Source of the DNA: Mesorhizobium temperatum | Lineage (GTDB): Bacteria > Pseudomonadota > Alphaproteobacteria > Rhizobiales > Rhizobiaceae | Assembly: GCF_002284575.1 (NCBI RefSeq) | Contig: NZ_NPKJ01000040.1 | Location: forward strand, 62,410-126,409 | Direction of reading: 5' to 3' | Length of the DNA stretch: 64,000 bases | Part shown: one piece after another, positions 33,306 to 42,329 of the stretch | How positions within the stretch are numbered: the stretch's first letter is position 1 | Layout: each line of letters starts with the position of its first letter | The notes under the pieces: model-generated | What the model was told of the DNA's origin: nothing | The model's database searches: none | Seen by the model: the letters and a program-made list of their open reading frames with translations, nothing else | Program-made: the position numbers and the translations under genes

Positions 33306-34804
33306 GAATCAAAAGTCTGATCAAGCGTGCCGAGAAGGTGGACAGAGCATTCAAGGAGCTCGAAGCCGATTTGGCGGATGCATTCGATGAGTGTCTCAAC
33401 CTAGACTACCAATCGCCGTTGAATGACGTCCCGGATGAGAATCTCGCGGCAAGGGCGGATGCATTCGATGAGTATCTCAACCTAGACTACCAATCGCCGT
33501 TGAATGACGTCCCGGATGAGAATCTCGCGGCAAGGAATGATAACTCTCAGCCTGAGGACGATGCGGACAATCCCGAGATCGCATTACGGCTGACTTCCCA
33601 TACACAAACCCGACTGGCTGCGTTAAATGCCGTTGATGGGCTCTTTGACGATGCACGGGAGTATCTGGAGGAGATCAACACGAAACTGTCGGAGATCGCG
33701 ACCTCGCATCATCTGACAGGCGAATTCCTGAAGCTGCTTCACGGGGACATCCTTCGCGCCAACGAGCTGGAACTGGCAAATGTCAGCCTGACCACACAGC
33801 AAAGAGTGCTGTCGGAGCAGCTCCACGACGCGACCAGAAAGCAGCGCGAAGGTGAAAGCGCTGTCGAGGCCCTGCAGCAGCGCGAGATAAGCCTGGTCGA
33901 GGACAAGGAGGCACTTCGCGGTGCGCTGGCTGCAGCGAGGCTCGGACTCGTCATGGCAGGCAATGCGAGCGCAGAACGCGAAGCGGAGTTCGGCGACCTC
34001 GTCAAAACGCTTTCGGCCAGAACGGCCGAGGCCAACAGATGCGCACGCGAGAACGAGATACTGAGGGAAAAACATGTCAGCCTGTCGATCGACCTCGACA
34101 AGGCGCTGAAACGGGAAGCTGAGGCGCGGCACAGGCTGGATGAACTCTCGACGATTCATGCCAGTGATGCGACGCGACTTTCGGAACTGCTGGCTGCGCT
34201 TGGCAAGAGCGAGAAAGAAGAGATGCGGCTGCAGAAATCGCTCGATATCGCGCAAGCGAAGCTGTCGGAAATGACGGAAGCGGCCCGTATCATGGAAGGT
34301 GACAGGGAAGCCGAGCGTACGCGTAGTTTCACGGAGATCGGCGGCCTGCGTTCTGAAATTCGCAACCTCCAATCACGATTGGAAGTTGCCTCGAACGAGA
34401 ACAGTCAAGCCGCCAGCGAGATCGCCAATCTCAAGGCTCAATGGAGCGACGCTGTGGCCGAAAAGCAAATTGCGGAGGAAAGGTTGTCCGCTCTCAGAAA
34501 GGAGAACGAAAACGACAAGATGCACCTCTCGACGGTGAGCGCGAATTTTTCGCAGCTTTCCCTGCAGCAGGCATCCGAACAGATACAGCTCGATGTCCAG
34601 AGGCAGGAATGCGAGGATCTGCGAGCCGAAGTCGCGCTGCTCGATGCTCGGGTCAAGGAACTGTTGCCCTATGAGCGTCTCCACAAGGTCACAAACGCCA
34701 AACCGCATGAGAACGGCGTGGTCGAGATCACCGGTGTCGTGGCGGAGAATGCCCGCGCCACAAGCAGGCGGCGCGTCCGTACGAGCCTGCGCGCTGCATC
34801 CTAA
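33302..34804 (+). CDS. long coiled-coil protein with duplicated N-terminal segment
   Basis: 500 residues, almost entirely helical after residue ~90, with heptad-like Leu/Ala spacing, high Glu/Lys/Arg and no membrane segment. The N-terminus starts MRIKSLIKRAEKVDRAFKEL and contains a 27-residue segment present twice in tandem (AFDEYLNLDYQSPLNDVPDE), encoded by an 81-bp duplication. A short non-coiled end (KPHENGVVEITGVVAENARA and basic residues) follows. I do not recognise a named family; similar rhizobial proteins are annotated as hypothetical or Smc-like, and a cytoskeletal, crescentin-like role is only a guess. It has GGGGGGA upstream. Confidence 0.88.
   Translation: MRIKSLIKRAEKVDRAFKELEADLADAFDECLNLDYQSPLNDVPDENLAARADAFDEYLNLDYQSPLNDVPDENLAARNDNSQPEDDADNPEIALRLTSHTQTRLAALNAVDGLFDDAREYLEEINTKLSEIATSHHLTGEFLKLLHGDILRANELELANVSLTTQQRVLSEQLHDATRKQREGESAVEALQQREISLVEDKEALRGALAAARLGLVMAGNASAEREAEFGDLVKTLSARTAEANRCARENEILREKHVSLSIDLDKALKREAEARHRLDELSTIHASDATRLSELLAALGKSEKEEMRLQKSLDIAQAKLSEMTEAARIMEGDREAERTRSFTEIGGLRSEIRNLQSRLEVASNENSQAASEIANLKAQWSDAVAEKQIAEERLSALRKENENDKMHLSTVSANFSQLSLQQASEQIQLDVQRQECEDLRAEVALLDARVKELLPYERLHKVTNAKPHENGVVEITGVVAENARATSRRRVRTSLRAAS
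33374..33535 (+). repeat. 81-bp tandem duplication within the coiled-coil gene
   Basis: Copies at 33374-33454 and 33455-33535 differ at one base (TGT versus TAT, Cys versus Tyr). The period is 81, so the frame is kept. Near-identity implies a recent event. Confidence 0.95.
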
Positions 34805-34905
34805 GGCGCGGGTGGGGCTGCGCCGATTAGGGTACGTGTGACCCATCAGCTTGGCGCATGGATTTTAGCGTCATGTGCTCATCCAGCTGGACACACCGGC
34901 ACGGC

Positions 34906-36549
34906 CTAATGCTCGATCGGTCCTTTCGGCATGACGATCGTGGTGCCGGCGGTTGTCGGACGCTCGATCATGCGACGGACGCGCGGCGGCTCGTCGCCGC
35001 TGTGCAGCGCCCGTACGCGCTCGCCGATAACGGCGTCGGCATGGGTGGCCCGCTTGTTGTGGCGGATGTATTCGAGCCATGTCGGCGTGTGATAGTGCTC
35101 GATCCATATTGCGGGATTTTCGAGATCGCGCGCCAGCGTCCAGTTGCGGGCGCCGTCACGGCGGCGGATGCGGCCGCGTTCGGCCATGGTGGCTAGGAAT
35201 TCCGGCACGTCCTCCTCGCGGATGATGTACTCGATCATGATGGCGATGGGGCCGCTGCGCAGTTTTAGGTCGAGCGCAAGGTGCGGCTCCTTGAAACGGT
35301 TGGTGGGATCGAGGTTGAGCACCGCCTGCTGCGGCAACGGCAACAAGAGGCCGATCGCGCCGCCCGCCAGCATCGCAACCGCCGCCGCGACCAGCGCGAA
35401 TTCGGCGCCATGCGCATCGGCGACGACACCCCAAATCCAGCTGCCGAGCGCGATGCCGCCGAATGTCGCGGTCTGATAGACCGAGAGCACCCGGCCGACC
35501 ACCCAGCGCGGCGTCGACATCTGCACGGTGACGTTGAAATGCGACAGCGCGATCACCCAGCAGGCGCCGCCGATGGACAGCCCGAGCGACGTCTGCCAGG
35601 CGTGGTCGCTGACGGCGGCATTGAAGGCGCAGAGCGCGAAGCCGGCGAATGCCATGCGCACCATCGTCTCGCTGGACAGGATCTGCCTCAGCCGGACGCT
35701 GATCAGCGCGCCGCCGACGGCGCCGATACCGAAAGCACCGAGCATGATGCCGTAGGTCAAGGCATCGCCCTTGACGACATCGCGCGCCACCAGCGGCAGC
35801 AGCGCCAGAACCGCGCCGGCGCTGAAGCCGAAAGCCGCACCCCTGACCAGCACCTTGCCGATATTGGGCGACATGGCGACGTAGCGCAGGCCGGCGCCCA
35901 TCGCCGCGCCCAGTGTCTCGCGCGGCAGTGTCGAGGCCGGCAGGTCCGGCTTCCAGCGGGCAAGCACGATGAGGAGCCCGACATAACTCAAAGCGTTGGC
36001 GGCAAAAGCCGCTGCAGCACCTGCGGCGGCCACGATGATGCCGCCGATCGCCGGGCCGACGCTGCGCGTCAGGTTGAAGCCCAAGGAGTTGAGCGCGACG
36101 GCCGCAGGCAGCTTGGCGCGCGGCACCATGTCACCGACAGAAGCCTGCCATGACGGGTTGTAAAGCGCCGTGCCGCTGTTGATCAGGAAGGCGAAGGCGA
36201 GCAGCGTCCACGGCGTGATTAAGCCAAGATAGGTGAACACGGTCAACAGAACCGAGACGACCAGCATGAAGATCTGGGCAATCAGCATGACCTTGCGCCG
36301 GTTGAAGCTGTCGGCGATCGCACCGGCAACGAGCGCAAACAGCATGATCGGCAAGGTGGTCGAGGCCTGGACCAGCGCAACCTGATAGGACGAGGTGGCG
36401 ATCGTGGTCATCATCCAGGCAGCGCCGACGCCCTGGATCAAGCCACCGAAATTCGAAACCAGACTGGCGGACCATACGGCGCGGAAAATGCCGTGCCGGA
36501 ACGGCGCCAGCGCCGAGACGCGTTCGCTGTCCGGCTCGTCGTCGATCAT
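34906..36549 (-). CDS. MFS transporter with C-terminal soluble domain (EntS/DUF894-like)
   Basis: 547 residues. The N-terminal ~400 residues hold about 10-12 membrane helices, with MFS loop features (DSFNRRKVMLIAQIF; TRSVGPAIGGIIVAAAG). The C-terminal ~140 residues are soluble (IEYIIREEDVPEFLATMAER, RDGARNWTLARDLENPAIW and HYHTPTWLEYIRHNKRATHAD). They resemble an ABM-like domain often fused to EntS-type exporters. It probably exports a small molecule such as a siderophore or drug; substrate unknown. It is single-gene, transcribed away from the ArsR group. Confidence 0.9.
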   Translation of the reverse strand: MIDDEPDSERVSALAPFRHGIFRAVWSASLVSNFGGLIQGVGAAWMMTTIATSSYQVALVQASTTLPIMLFALVAGAIADSFNRRKVMLIAQIFMLVVSVLLTVFTYLGLITPWTLLAFAFLINSGTALYNPSWQASVGDMVPRAKLPAAVALNSLGFNLTRSVGPAIGGIIVAAAGAAAAFAANALSYVGLLIVLARWKPDLPASTLPRETLGAAMGAGLRYVAMSPNIGKVLVRGAAFGFSAGAVLALLPLVARDVVKGDALTYGIMLGAFGIGAVGGALISVRLRQILSSETMVRMAFAGFALCAFNAAVSDHAWQTSLGLSIGGACWVIALSHFNVTVQMSTPRWVVGRVLSVYQTATFGGIALGSWIWGVVADAHGAEFALVAAAVAMLAGGAIGLLLPLPQQAVLNLDPTNRFKEPHLALDLKLRSGPIAIMIEYIIREEDVPEFLATMAERGRIRRRDGARNWTLARDLENPAIWIEHYHTPTWLEYIRHNKRATHADAVIGERVRALHSGDEPPRVRRMIERPTTAGTTIVMPKGPIEH

Positions 36550-36978
36550 GGATGCTTCCCCGACTTCAAATGCTGCGTTCTTCCAGAATCGGTGCCCTCA
36601 TGCCGTCCCTTCAAAGTAGAGCATGACTTCGCAAAGGGCGAACGGCTTTTCAAAGAAGATCATGGTCCAACAACAAGATAGCGGTGGCTGGAACAGGTCG
36701 GTGGCCATTCTTGCAGGCCGCGTGAAGCGCTTCGGTGAGGTGGCCGACTTTCCGCCCGCCGCGCCCGCTGCCTTCTGCCGTGAACCCATAAAACGCGAAC
36801 GGCTGAGATTGGTGGGAAGCGGACTGGCGGCTTCAGGAATTTGTCTTCGATTACTTCCCTGCGGACTCGGCAACGGAAGCCGCCTGCTCCAAGAACTCGG
36901 CGCGTTGGGCAAAAAATACTTAGCGACTTGACGAAGTTTTCGCTTGCGCTATCGGCAAATTGGGCGATAGTTAGCGAC
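36550..36978. other. intergenic region with a degenerate palindromic repeat
   Basis: About 430 bases between divergent MFS and ArsR starts. A degenerate copy of the palindrome seen at 21881-21931 occupies ~36622-36670. A 102-codon plus-strand frame (36623-36931) crosses it and shows no motif, so I do not call it. Just before arsR, TTAGCGAC occurs twice (36920-36927 and 36971-36978), a possible regulator site. Confidence 0.5.
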
Positions 36979-37320
36979 ATGGCTAAGCATGATCCTGCTC
37001 TCTCGTTGCTCTTCCATGCGCTCGCTGATCCGACCCGCCGGTCGATCCTGATCCGGCTCGCCGAAACACCTGCGCGGGTGACGGATTTGGCTGGCCCCAC
37101 GGGACTACGGCTGCCCACGGTGATGCGGCACCTTTCCGTGCTGGAGGCGGCAGGGTTGATCACCACGTCCAAGGACGGGCGGATACGCACCTGCGCCATC
37201 GTACCCGAGGCTCTGGATCCGGTGCGGACATGGCTCGATGAACAGCGCGCCATCTGGGAGGCTCGGCTCGACCGGTTGGATGCATTTGTGATGAATGTGA
37301 TGAAGGAACGCGAAGAATGA
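36979..37320 (+). CDS. ArsR-family regulator
   Basis: 113-residue winged-helix repressor: FHALADPTRRSILIRLAETP, then RLPTVMRHLSVLEAAGLITTSKDGR as the recognition helix and wing. No clear metal-ligand Cys pair, so it belongs to the ArsR subgroup that sits with SRPBCC (AHSA1) genes rather than to metal sensors. Its TGA overlaps the next ATG (ATGA at 37317-37320), so the two are translationally coupled. The directly repeated TTAGCGAC at 36920 and 36971, the latter abutting the ATG, is a candidate autoregulatory site. Confidence 0.92.
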   Translation: MAKHDPALSLLFHALADPTRRSILIRLAETPARVTDLAGPTGLRLPTVMRHLSVLEAAGLITTSKDGRIRTCAIVPEALDPVRTWLDEQRAIWEARLDRLDAFVMNVMKEREE

Positions 37321-38243
37321 CACAGAACCTCGCTACAAACGATGCGACCCGTGCTGCGCCTGATGATAGGAAAGGCCGCTTTGCGACACTCACCTTCGAA
37401 CGGGACGTGGCCGCGCCATTGGCCGTGCTTTGGGAGGCATGGACGGCCCCGGCCGCGCGGGCGATCTGGGCTGCGCCATCGCCCTCGGTCACCGTGGAGT
37501 TCCTGGAGGCCGATACCAGGGTGGGTGGACGCGAGGTCTCGCTCTGCAAGGTAGAGGGCCATCCGGACATCCGCTGCGAGTGCGGCTGGCTGGCGTTGCA
37601 GCCGGCGCTGTGCAGCGTGAACTACGAGGTGATCTCATCCGAAGGCGTGACGCAATCGGTCGCGCTGGTGACGGCGGATATCTCGGGAACGCACGAGCGC
37701 AGCCGGCTGGTCGTGACGGTGCAGCTTTCCTCGCTGGCGCAGGACATGGAGGCAGGCTATCGAGAAGGCTTCGGCGCGGGACTAGACAACCTCGCGGGCG
37801 CGGCTGAACGGACCATGGTGCTGCAGCGGGTGATTCAGGCGCCGCGGTCCATCGTGTGGGGCGCGTGGATGAACCCTGAAACGCTGCCGCAATGGTGGGG
37901 GCCGGAAGGCTTCTCCTGTCGAACGAAGAGGATCGACTTGCGAGCGGGCGGCGAGTGGGTATTCGACATGATCGCGCCTGACGGCACGGTCTTCCCGAAC
38001 CACCATCTCTATAACGAGGTCCGGCCCGAGGAGAGGATCGGCTATACGCTGCATTGGGGCGAAAACGGGCCGAAACATGCCGACGCCTGGGCCTCGTTCG
38101 AGGATCAGGACGGGGCAACGAAGGTAACGCTGGGCATGGTATTCAGCACGGCTGCCGAGTTCCAGGAGGCGAAGGGCTTCGGTGCCGTGGAACTGGGACT
38201 GCAAACTCTGGGCAAACTGGAACGCTTCGTCGCATCCCGCTGA
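37317..38243 (+). CDS. SRPBCC protein with two tandem AHSA1-like domains
   Basis: 308 residues containing two START-like AHSA1 domains in tandem: ~20-155 (LTFERDVAAPLAVLWEAWTA) and ~165-305 (VIQAPRSIVWGAWMNPETLP, QWWGPEGFSCRTKRIDLRAGGEW). Proteins of this group bind hydrophobic small molecules and are typically encoded beside an ArsR gene, as here. The fusion of two domains is less common than one. Function unknown. The first four bases overlap the ArsR stop. Confidence 0.9.
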   Translation: MTQNLATNDATRAAPDDRKGRFATLTFERDVAAPLAVLWEAWTAPAARAIWAAPSPSVTVEFLEADTRVGGREVSLCKVEGHPDIRCECGWLALQPALCSVNYEVISSEGVTQSVALVTADISGTHERSRLVVTVQLSSLAQDMEAGYREGFGAGLDNLAGAAERTMVLQRVIQAPRSIVWGAWMNPETLPQWWGPEGFSCRTKRIDLRAGGEWVFDMIAPDGTVFPNHHLYNEVRPEERIGYTLHWGENGPKHADAWASFEDQDGATKVTLGMVFSTAAEFQEAKGFGAVELGLQTLGKLERFVASR

Positions 38244-38264
38244 AATGCTGCGGTCTCCCGTCGG

Positions 38265-38477
38265 CCCGAATTAGGGCTTGTGGACGAGGTCCTCATCCAT
38301 GTCGCGCCCGTCTTCATCGGCGACGGCATCCGCCTCTTCATTCAGAACGGCATGGAGCCGGTCAGGCTGGAGAAGACCCAGGTCTCGGAAGCGGGGCCGA
38401 TCACCAACATGCGCTTCCGCTTGGCGGGATGGGGCCGAGAATTCACAAAGGGATACACGAAGAGGAGGGTTCTATGA
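38265..38477 (+). pseudogene. 3' fragment of a dihydrofolate reductase/RibD C-domain-family gene
   Basis: About 70 codons encode the C-terminal third of a RibD_C (DHFR-like) protein: ELGLVDEVLIHVAPVFIGDG, then GPITNMRFRLAGWGREF. There is no ribosome site or N-terminal domain, and upstream bases are the SRPBCC stop and unrelated sequence, so the gene is truncated at its 5' end. The fragment's TGA overlaps the ATG of the complete homologue that follows. Confidence 0.75.
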
Positions 38478-39022
38478 GAAAACTGATCATATGGGACATG
38501 GTGACCGTCGACGGCTTCTTCGAAGGTCCGGACAGGGACATCAGCTGGTTCGTCTTCGAAGAAGAACTCGAGAACTACATTCGTGAGACCCAGGAAAAGG
38601 CCGACACGCTGATCTTCGGCCGCGTGACCTACGAGCTCATGGCAGCCTATTGGCCGTCCGAGCAAGGCTGGATCGCGGACTTCATGAACAAGATCGAGAA
38701 GGTGGTCTTCTCGCGCACGCTGAAAAGCGCCGACTGGAACAACACGAAGCTCTTCAACGGCAATGTCGCGGAAGAAGTCTCCAAGCTGAAGACCAGGGAC
38801 GGCGGAGACATCTTCGTGTTCGGCAGCGCCGACCTCACGGCGACCCTGATGGAGCACGGCCTGATCGACGAGTATCACCTCGGGATCAACCCCGTCATTC
38901 TCGGGAGAGGCACGCCGCTCTTCAAGGGCGGCCCGAACCGAATACCCCTGAAGCATCTGGAGACGAAGACGCTCAAGTCTGGTGTTGTCATCCTCCATTA
39001 CGCGCCGGAGAGCAGACAATGA
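38474..39022 (+). CDS. dihydrofolate reductase-family (RibD C-domain) protein
   Basis: 182 residues, starting at the ATG at 38474 behind GAGGAGGG. RibD_C/DHFR-like fold: MRKLIIWDMVTVDGFFEGP at the N-terminus, then LIFGRVTYELMAAYWPSE (NADPH region), VVFSRTLKSADWNNTK, GGDIFVFGSADLTATLMEHG and DEYHLGINPVILGRGTPLF. These are stand-alone NADPH-dependent reductases of unknown substrate, commonly encoded with ArsR-SRPBCC pairs. It is likely in one operon with them. Confidence 0.92.
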   Translation: MRKLIIWDMVTVDGFFEGPDRDISWFVFEEELENYIRETQEKADTLIFGRVTYELMAAYWPSEQGWIADFMNKIEKVVFSRTLKSADWNNTKLFNGNVAEEVSKLKTRDGGDIFVFGSADLTATLMEHGLIDEYHLGINPVILGRGTPLFKGGPNRIPLKHLETKTLKSGVVILHYAPESRQ

Positions 39023-39121
39023 CGATCGATCCGCTCTTTCCCGTCAACTAGGCTTGTCGAAATGGGAGGGCCTGGGGAAGCGGCGCGCTCCAGACGATCG
39101 GCGGCCAAGGGGCGTAGCTGC

Positions 39122-39255
39122 CAGAGCTTCTTCTCCAAGCTGAAGCACTTCCGCTGCGTCGCCACCCGATACGACAAGCGCGCCGCCAACTTCCTTGCAA
39201 TGGTTCAGCTCGCCTCAATGCGGCTTTGACTCCGCGCTATGAGTCTACGGCCTAG
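39122..39255 (+). mobile_element. decayed 3' end of an IS5-family transposase
   Basis: The translation FFSKLKHFRCVATRYDKRAA and NFLAMVQLASMRL is the conserved C-terminus of an IS5-group DDE transposase. A TGA stands where Trp is expected (after MRL), and a missing base then shifts the frame before the original end (GAGTCTACGGCCTAG). Sequence before 39122 is not recognisable transposase. No terminal inverted repeats or target duplication are seen. It is non-functional. Confidence 0.8.
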
Positions 39256-39335
39256 ATTTCTACGAGTGCCGTTTCCCAAAGCCGCTGCGCTTCTCTCGGG
39301 TCGAATGCCCGGGGCAGCGCTTTGGGCGACATGCA

Positions 39336-40367
39336 TTACCGATCTTCGAATCCGGTCAGCACGCCGACGGCGTTGATGCCGATTTCCTCGACGGCATAAC
39401 CGCCTTCCATGACGAACAGCGTCGGCAGGCCAAGCTTGGCGATGCGACGGCCAATCTTGGGATAGTCGGCGCTTTTCAGCTTGAACTTGCTGATCGGGTC
39501 CTTCTCGAACGTGTCGACGCCGAGCGAGACGACGACGACATCGGGAGCGTAAGCCGCAAGTTTCGCGCAGGCATCGTCCAGCGAAGCATTCCAGGCATCC
39601 CATGCGGTGCCGAACGGCAGGGGATAATTGACGTTGAAGCCTTCGCCGGCGCCGGCGCCGCGCTCGTCGGCATGGCCGAGGAAGAACGGATATTCGGTCA
39701 TCGGGTCGCCATGCAGGTTCAGCACTTGCACGTCGCCGCGGCTGTAGAAGATCTCCTGCGTGCCGTTGCCATGATGGTAATCGACATCGAGGATCGAGAC
39801 GCACCTGGCGCCGTGGTCGCGGAACCATTGCGCGGCAACGGCGGCATTGTTGATGTAGCAATAGCCGCCCATGAAGGCAGCACCGGCATGATGTCCGGGC
39901 GGGCGGCAGAGCGCGAAGGCTGACGTCTCACCGCCCTTGACCAGAGCGGCCGCAGTCAGCGCCACGTCATAGGATGACTTGATCGCCTCCCAGGTGCCCT
40001 TGACGAAGGAGGCGCCGCCATCGAAGGAGTAAAAGCCAAGCAGCGCATCGATGGTTTGGGGGCGCACATCGCCGCGCAGGCCGCGCGTCGGCCAGGTGAA
40101 TGGGAGGGCCGACCCCGTCCGGCCCGACTCTTCCCAGAGCGGCCATACGGTCGGCAGGAAATCGATGTAGTCGCTGGTATGCACCTGCTTAGCGGTTGCG
40201 AGGTCGTGGGTCTCGGGTGGCAGGATCGGGCCGAGCTTTTCGCTCTCCACCCTCGCCTTGATGAACTCGGCGCGCGAGGGCTTCTCGAAGGCCGGCACGA
40301 TGGCGCCCGAAATGAGCTCGAAATTGCCGGCATGACCGGCGTGGAGAGGGGAGAAAACAGTCTTCAT
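39336..40367 (-). CDS. histone deacetylase-family acetylpolyamine amidohydrolase
   Basis: A class II-like deacetylase, 343 residues. Active-site blocks: CRPPGHHAGAAFMGGYCYIN (paired His), ILDVDYHHGNGTQEIFY (Asp and His zinc ligands), SLGVDTFEKDP (third Asp) and VMEGGYAVEEIG (Tyr). The N-terminal HAGHAGNFELISGAIVPAFE and the WPTRGLRGD insert match bacterial acetylpolyamine amidohydrolases, which remove acetyl from N-acetylputrescine or N-acetylspermidine. It is next to an amidohydrolase and a polyamine importer, so it likely recovers imported acetylpolyamines. It is divergent from the amidohydrolase gene. Confidence 0.9.
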   Translation of the reverse strand: MKTVFSPLHAGHAGNFELISGAIVPAFEKPSRAEFIKARVESEKLGPILPPETHDLATAKQVHTSDYIDFLPTVWPLWEESGRTGSALPFTWPTRGLRGDVRPQTIDALLGFYSFDGGASFVKGTWEAIKSSYDVALTAAALVKGGETSAFALCRPPGHHAGAAFMGGYCYINNAAVAAQWFRDHGARCVSILDVDYHHGNGTQEIFYSRGDVQVLNLHGDPMTEYPFFLGHADERGAGAGEGFNVNYPLPFGTAWDAWNASLDDACAKLAAYAPDVVVVSLGVDTFEKDPISKFKLKSADYPKIGRRIAKLGLPTLFVMEGGYAVEEIGINAVGVLTGFEDR

Positions 40368-40536
40368 TTTGGCGGCCGGCTCGCTCTTCGAGTTACGTAT
40401 CTGTCATTGACGGACAGCTTTGTGGCAGAGAGTTCCAGCGCCGCCAAGAGGCATTCCAGACCGTCTTTGCGAGTGGCCGCGGCCGGCTTGCCAGACGCCA
40501 ATACTCTGCTAGCCTAAGCTCAAACGGGAGAAAATT

Positions 40537-42204
40537 ATGCCGCCATCGGCCGATCTGATCGTCGAGAACGCCAGCATATTGACGATGGATCCCGATACTC
40601 CCCGCGCCGAAGCCATAGCCATCAAGGGCGGCGAAATCATTGCGATCGCAGATCGCGCGACCGTGCTGGAGCACAAGGGACCCGGGACGCGCGTCATCGA
40701 TGCCGAGCGCGGCTCCGTCGTCCCCGGCTTCATCGAAGCGCATATGCATCTTTTCGCCGGAGCGGCCGAACTCGATCACCTCCAGCTGATGGGCATCCAC
40801 GGTTTCGATGCGCTTTGCGATGCTGTGCGCCACTATGCAGCAAAGCGGCCGGATCTATCCGTCCTGCAGGCGCAAGGCGCCGACTATACCATCCTGTCGG
40901 CGACGGAGCGGGTCAGCCGCCATCACCTCGACCGCATCCTGCCGGACCGGCCCTTCGTCATGGCGGCGCCCGACCACCACACAATGTGGGCGAACACCAA
41001 GGCGTTGGAACTGGCCGGCCTGCTGAGAGGCAAGCGGCTTGGTCCCGGCAACGAGATCGTCATGGGCGACGACGGGCTGGCCAGTGGCGAATTGCGCGAG
41101 GGCGAGGCTTTTGGGCCGCTGATCGCGCTGGCCGGCGAGGATCGCGTGCGGCTCGGCCTGGCCACCGGCGGCGAGCCGGACCCGAAGCCGACGCCGGCGG
41201 AGCAGGCCTCCGACCGGGCGATCATGCGCCGCGGGCTGGAATGGTGTGCCAAGCACGGCATCACATCGATCCAGAACATGGACGGCAATCTGCACCAGCT
41301 CGAACTCCTGTCGGAGATCGAGGCCGAGGGCGGCTTGCTGTGCCGCGTGCAGGTGCCGTTCCACTATAAGAATTTCATGACGCTCGACATGCTCGACAAA
41401 GCCTCAGTGATGGCTGAGCGCTACGATGGCGAATGGCTGTCGTCGGGCATGGTCAAGGTGTTCTACGACGGCGTGCTCGATTCATGGACTGCGGTGATGG
41501 TCAAGCCCTATGCGGACCGTCCGGATTGGCTGGGCGAGCCGCTTTTCACGCCGCAGCAATTCATCGACCTTGCCGTGGCCGTCGACCGGCGCGGGCTGCA
41601 GATGGCGGTGCACTCGATTGGCGATGGCGCCGTGCGCGCCGTGCTCGACGGCTACGACGCAGCGCAAAAGGCGAATGGCAGGCGCGACAGCCGGCATCGG
41701 GTCGAGCATATCGAGGTGGTCACCGCCGCCGACATACCGCGTTTCGCGAAGCTTGGCGTCATTGCCTCGATGCAGCCACCGCATCCGCCGGGCAGCATGG
41801 GCTTGCCGCTGGAGCCGACGGTGTCGCGCATCGGGCCCGCCCGCTGGCCGCTCAGCTATGCGTGGCGGACGCTGAAGAATGCCGGCGCGCGCGTCGTCTT
41901 CGCCTCCGATTGGCCGGTGTCGCCGATCGATCCGATGCTGGGCATTCAGGCGGCAGTGCTGCGCAAACCATGGGCAGAAAGCGATCCCGACCAGAGCTTC
42001 TCGCTGCATGAATCGCTCGGTGGTTACACCGTGGAAGGCGCCTATGCCGAGTTCATGGAGCATCGCAAGGGCCGTTTGAAGTCAGGCTTCATGGCCGATC
42101 TCGCGGTGCTGTCAGGCGACATCGAGGCGACCGCGCCGGAAGCGCTGCATACGGTGCGGCCGGTGACGACGATCTGCGGCGGCAAGATCACTTACCAGGC
42201 ATGA
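40537..42204 (+). CDS. amidohydrolase family 3 (YtcJ-like)
   Basis: 555 residues. TIM-barrel metal hydrolase with the His-x-His motif in GFIEAHMHLFAGAAE. Later metal/active-site positions lie in MAVHSIGDGAVRAVLDGY, RHRVEHIEVVTAADIPRF and VFASDWPVSPIDPMLGIQAA. The C-terminal SGFMADLAVLSGDI strand restores the small beta-domain. Hydrolyses a C-N bond; substrate unknown. The start at 40537 follows CGGGAGAA. The next genes import polyamine-like cargo, so an amide or cyclic amine substrate is a reasonable inference. Confidence 0.92.
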   Translation: MPPSADLIVENASILTMDPDTPRAEAIAIKGGEIIAIADRATVLEHKGPGTRVIDAERGSVVPGFIEAHMHLFAGAAELDHLQLMGIHGFDALCDAVRHYAAKRPDLSVLQAQGADYTILSATERVSRHHLDRILPDRPFVMAAPDHHTMWANTKALELAGLLRGKRLGPGNEIVMGDDGLASGELREGEAFGPLIALAGEDRVRLGLATGGEPDPKPTPAEQASDRAIMRRGLEWCAKHGITSIQNMDGNLHQLELLSEIEAEGGLLCRVQVPFHYKNFMTLDMLDKASVMAERYDGEWLSSGMVKVFYDGVLDSWTAVMVKPYADRPDWLGEPLFTPQQFIDLAVAVDRRGLQMAVHSIGDGAVRAVLDGYDAAQKANGRRDSRHRVEHIEVVTAADIPRFAKLGVIASMQPPHPPGSMGLPLEPTVSRIGPARWPLSYAWRTLKNAGARVVFASDWPVSPIDPMLGIQAAVLRKPWAESDPDQSFSLHESLGGYTVEGAYAEFMEHRKGRLKSGFMADLAVLSGDIEATAPEALHTVRPVTTICGGKITYQA

Positions 42205-42329
42205 CGGTGGCATGGGAATTGCGTTCTGAATCGACATTCAGATGTATGCTTGCCAAGCCATGCGCCGTGTGCTGACAATCGAGTGGGAACTGGATCCGCC
42301 AGAAGAGCGGACACAAGAATGGGGTAATC

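Noticed and set aside
36623..36931. 102-codon frame upstream of arsR
   Set aside because: Crosses a degenerate palindromic repeat; no motif or clear ribosome site.
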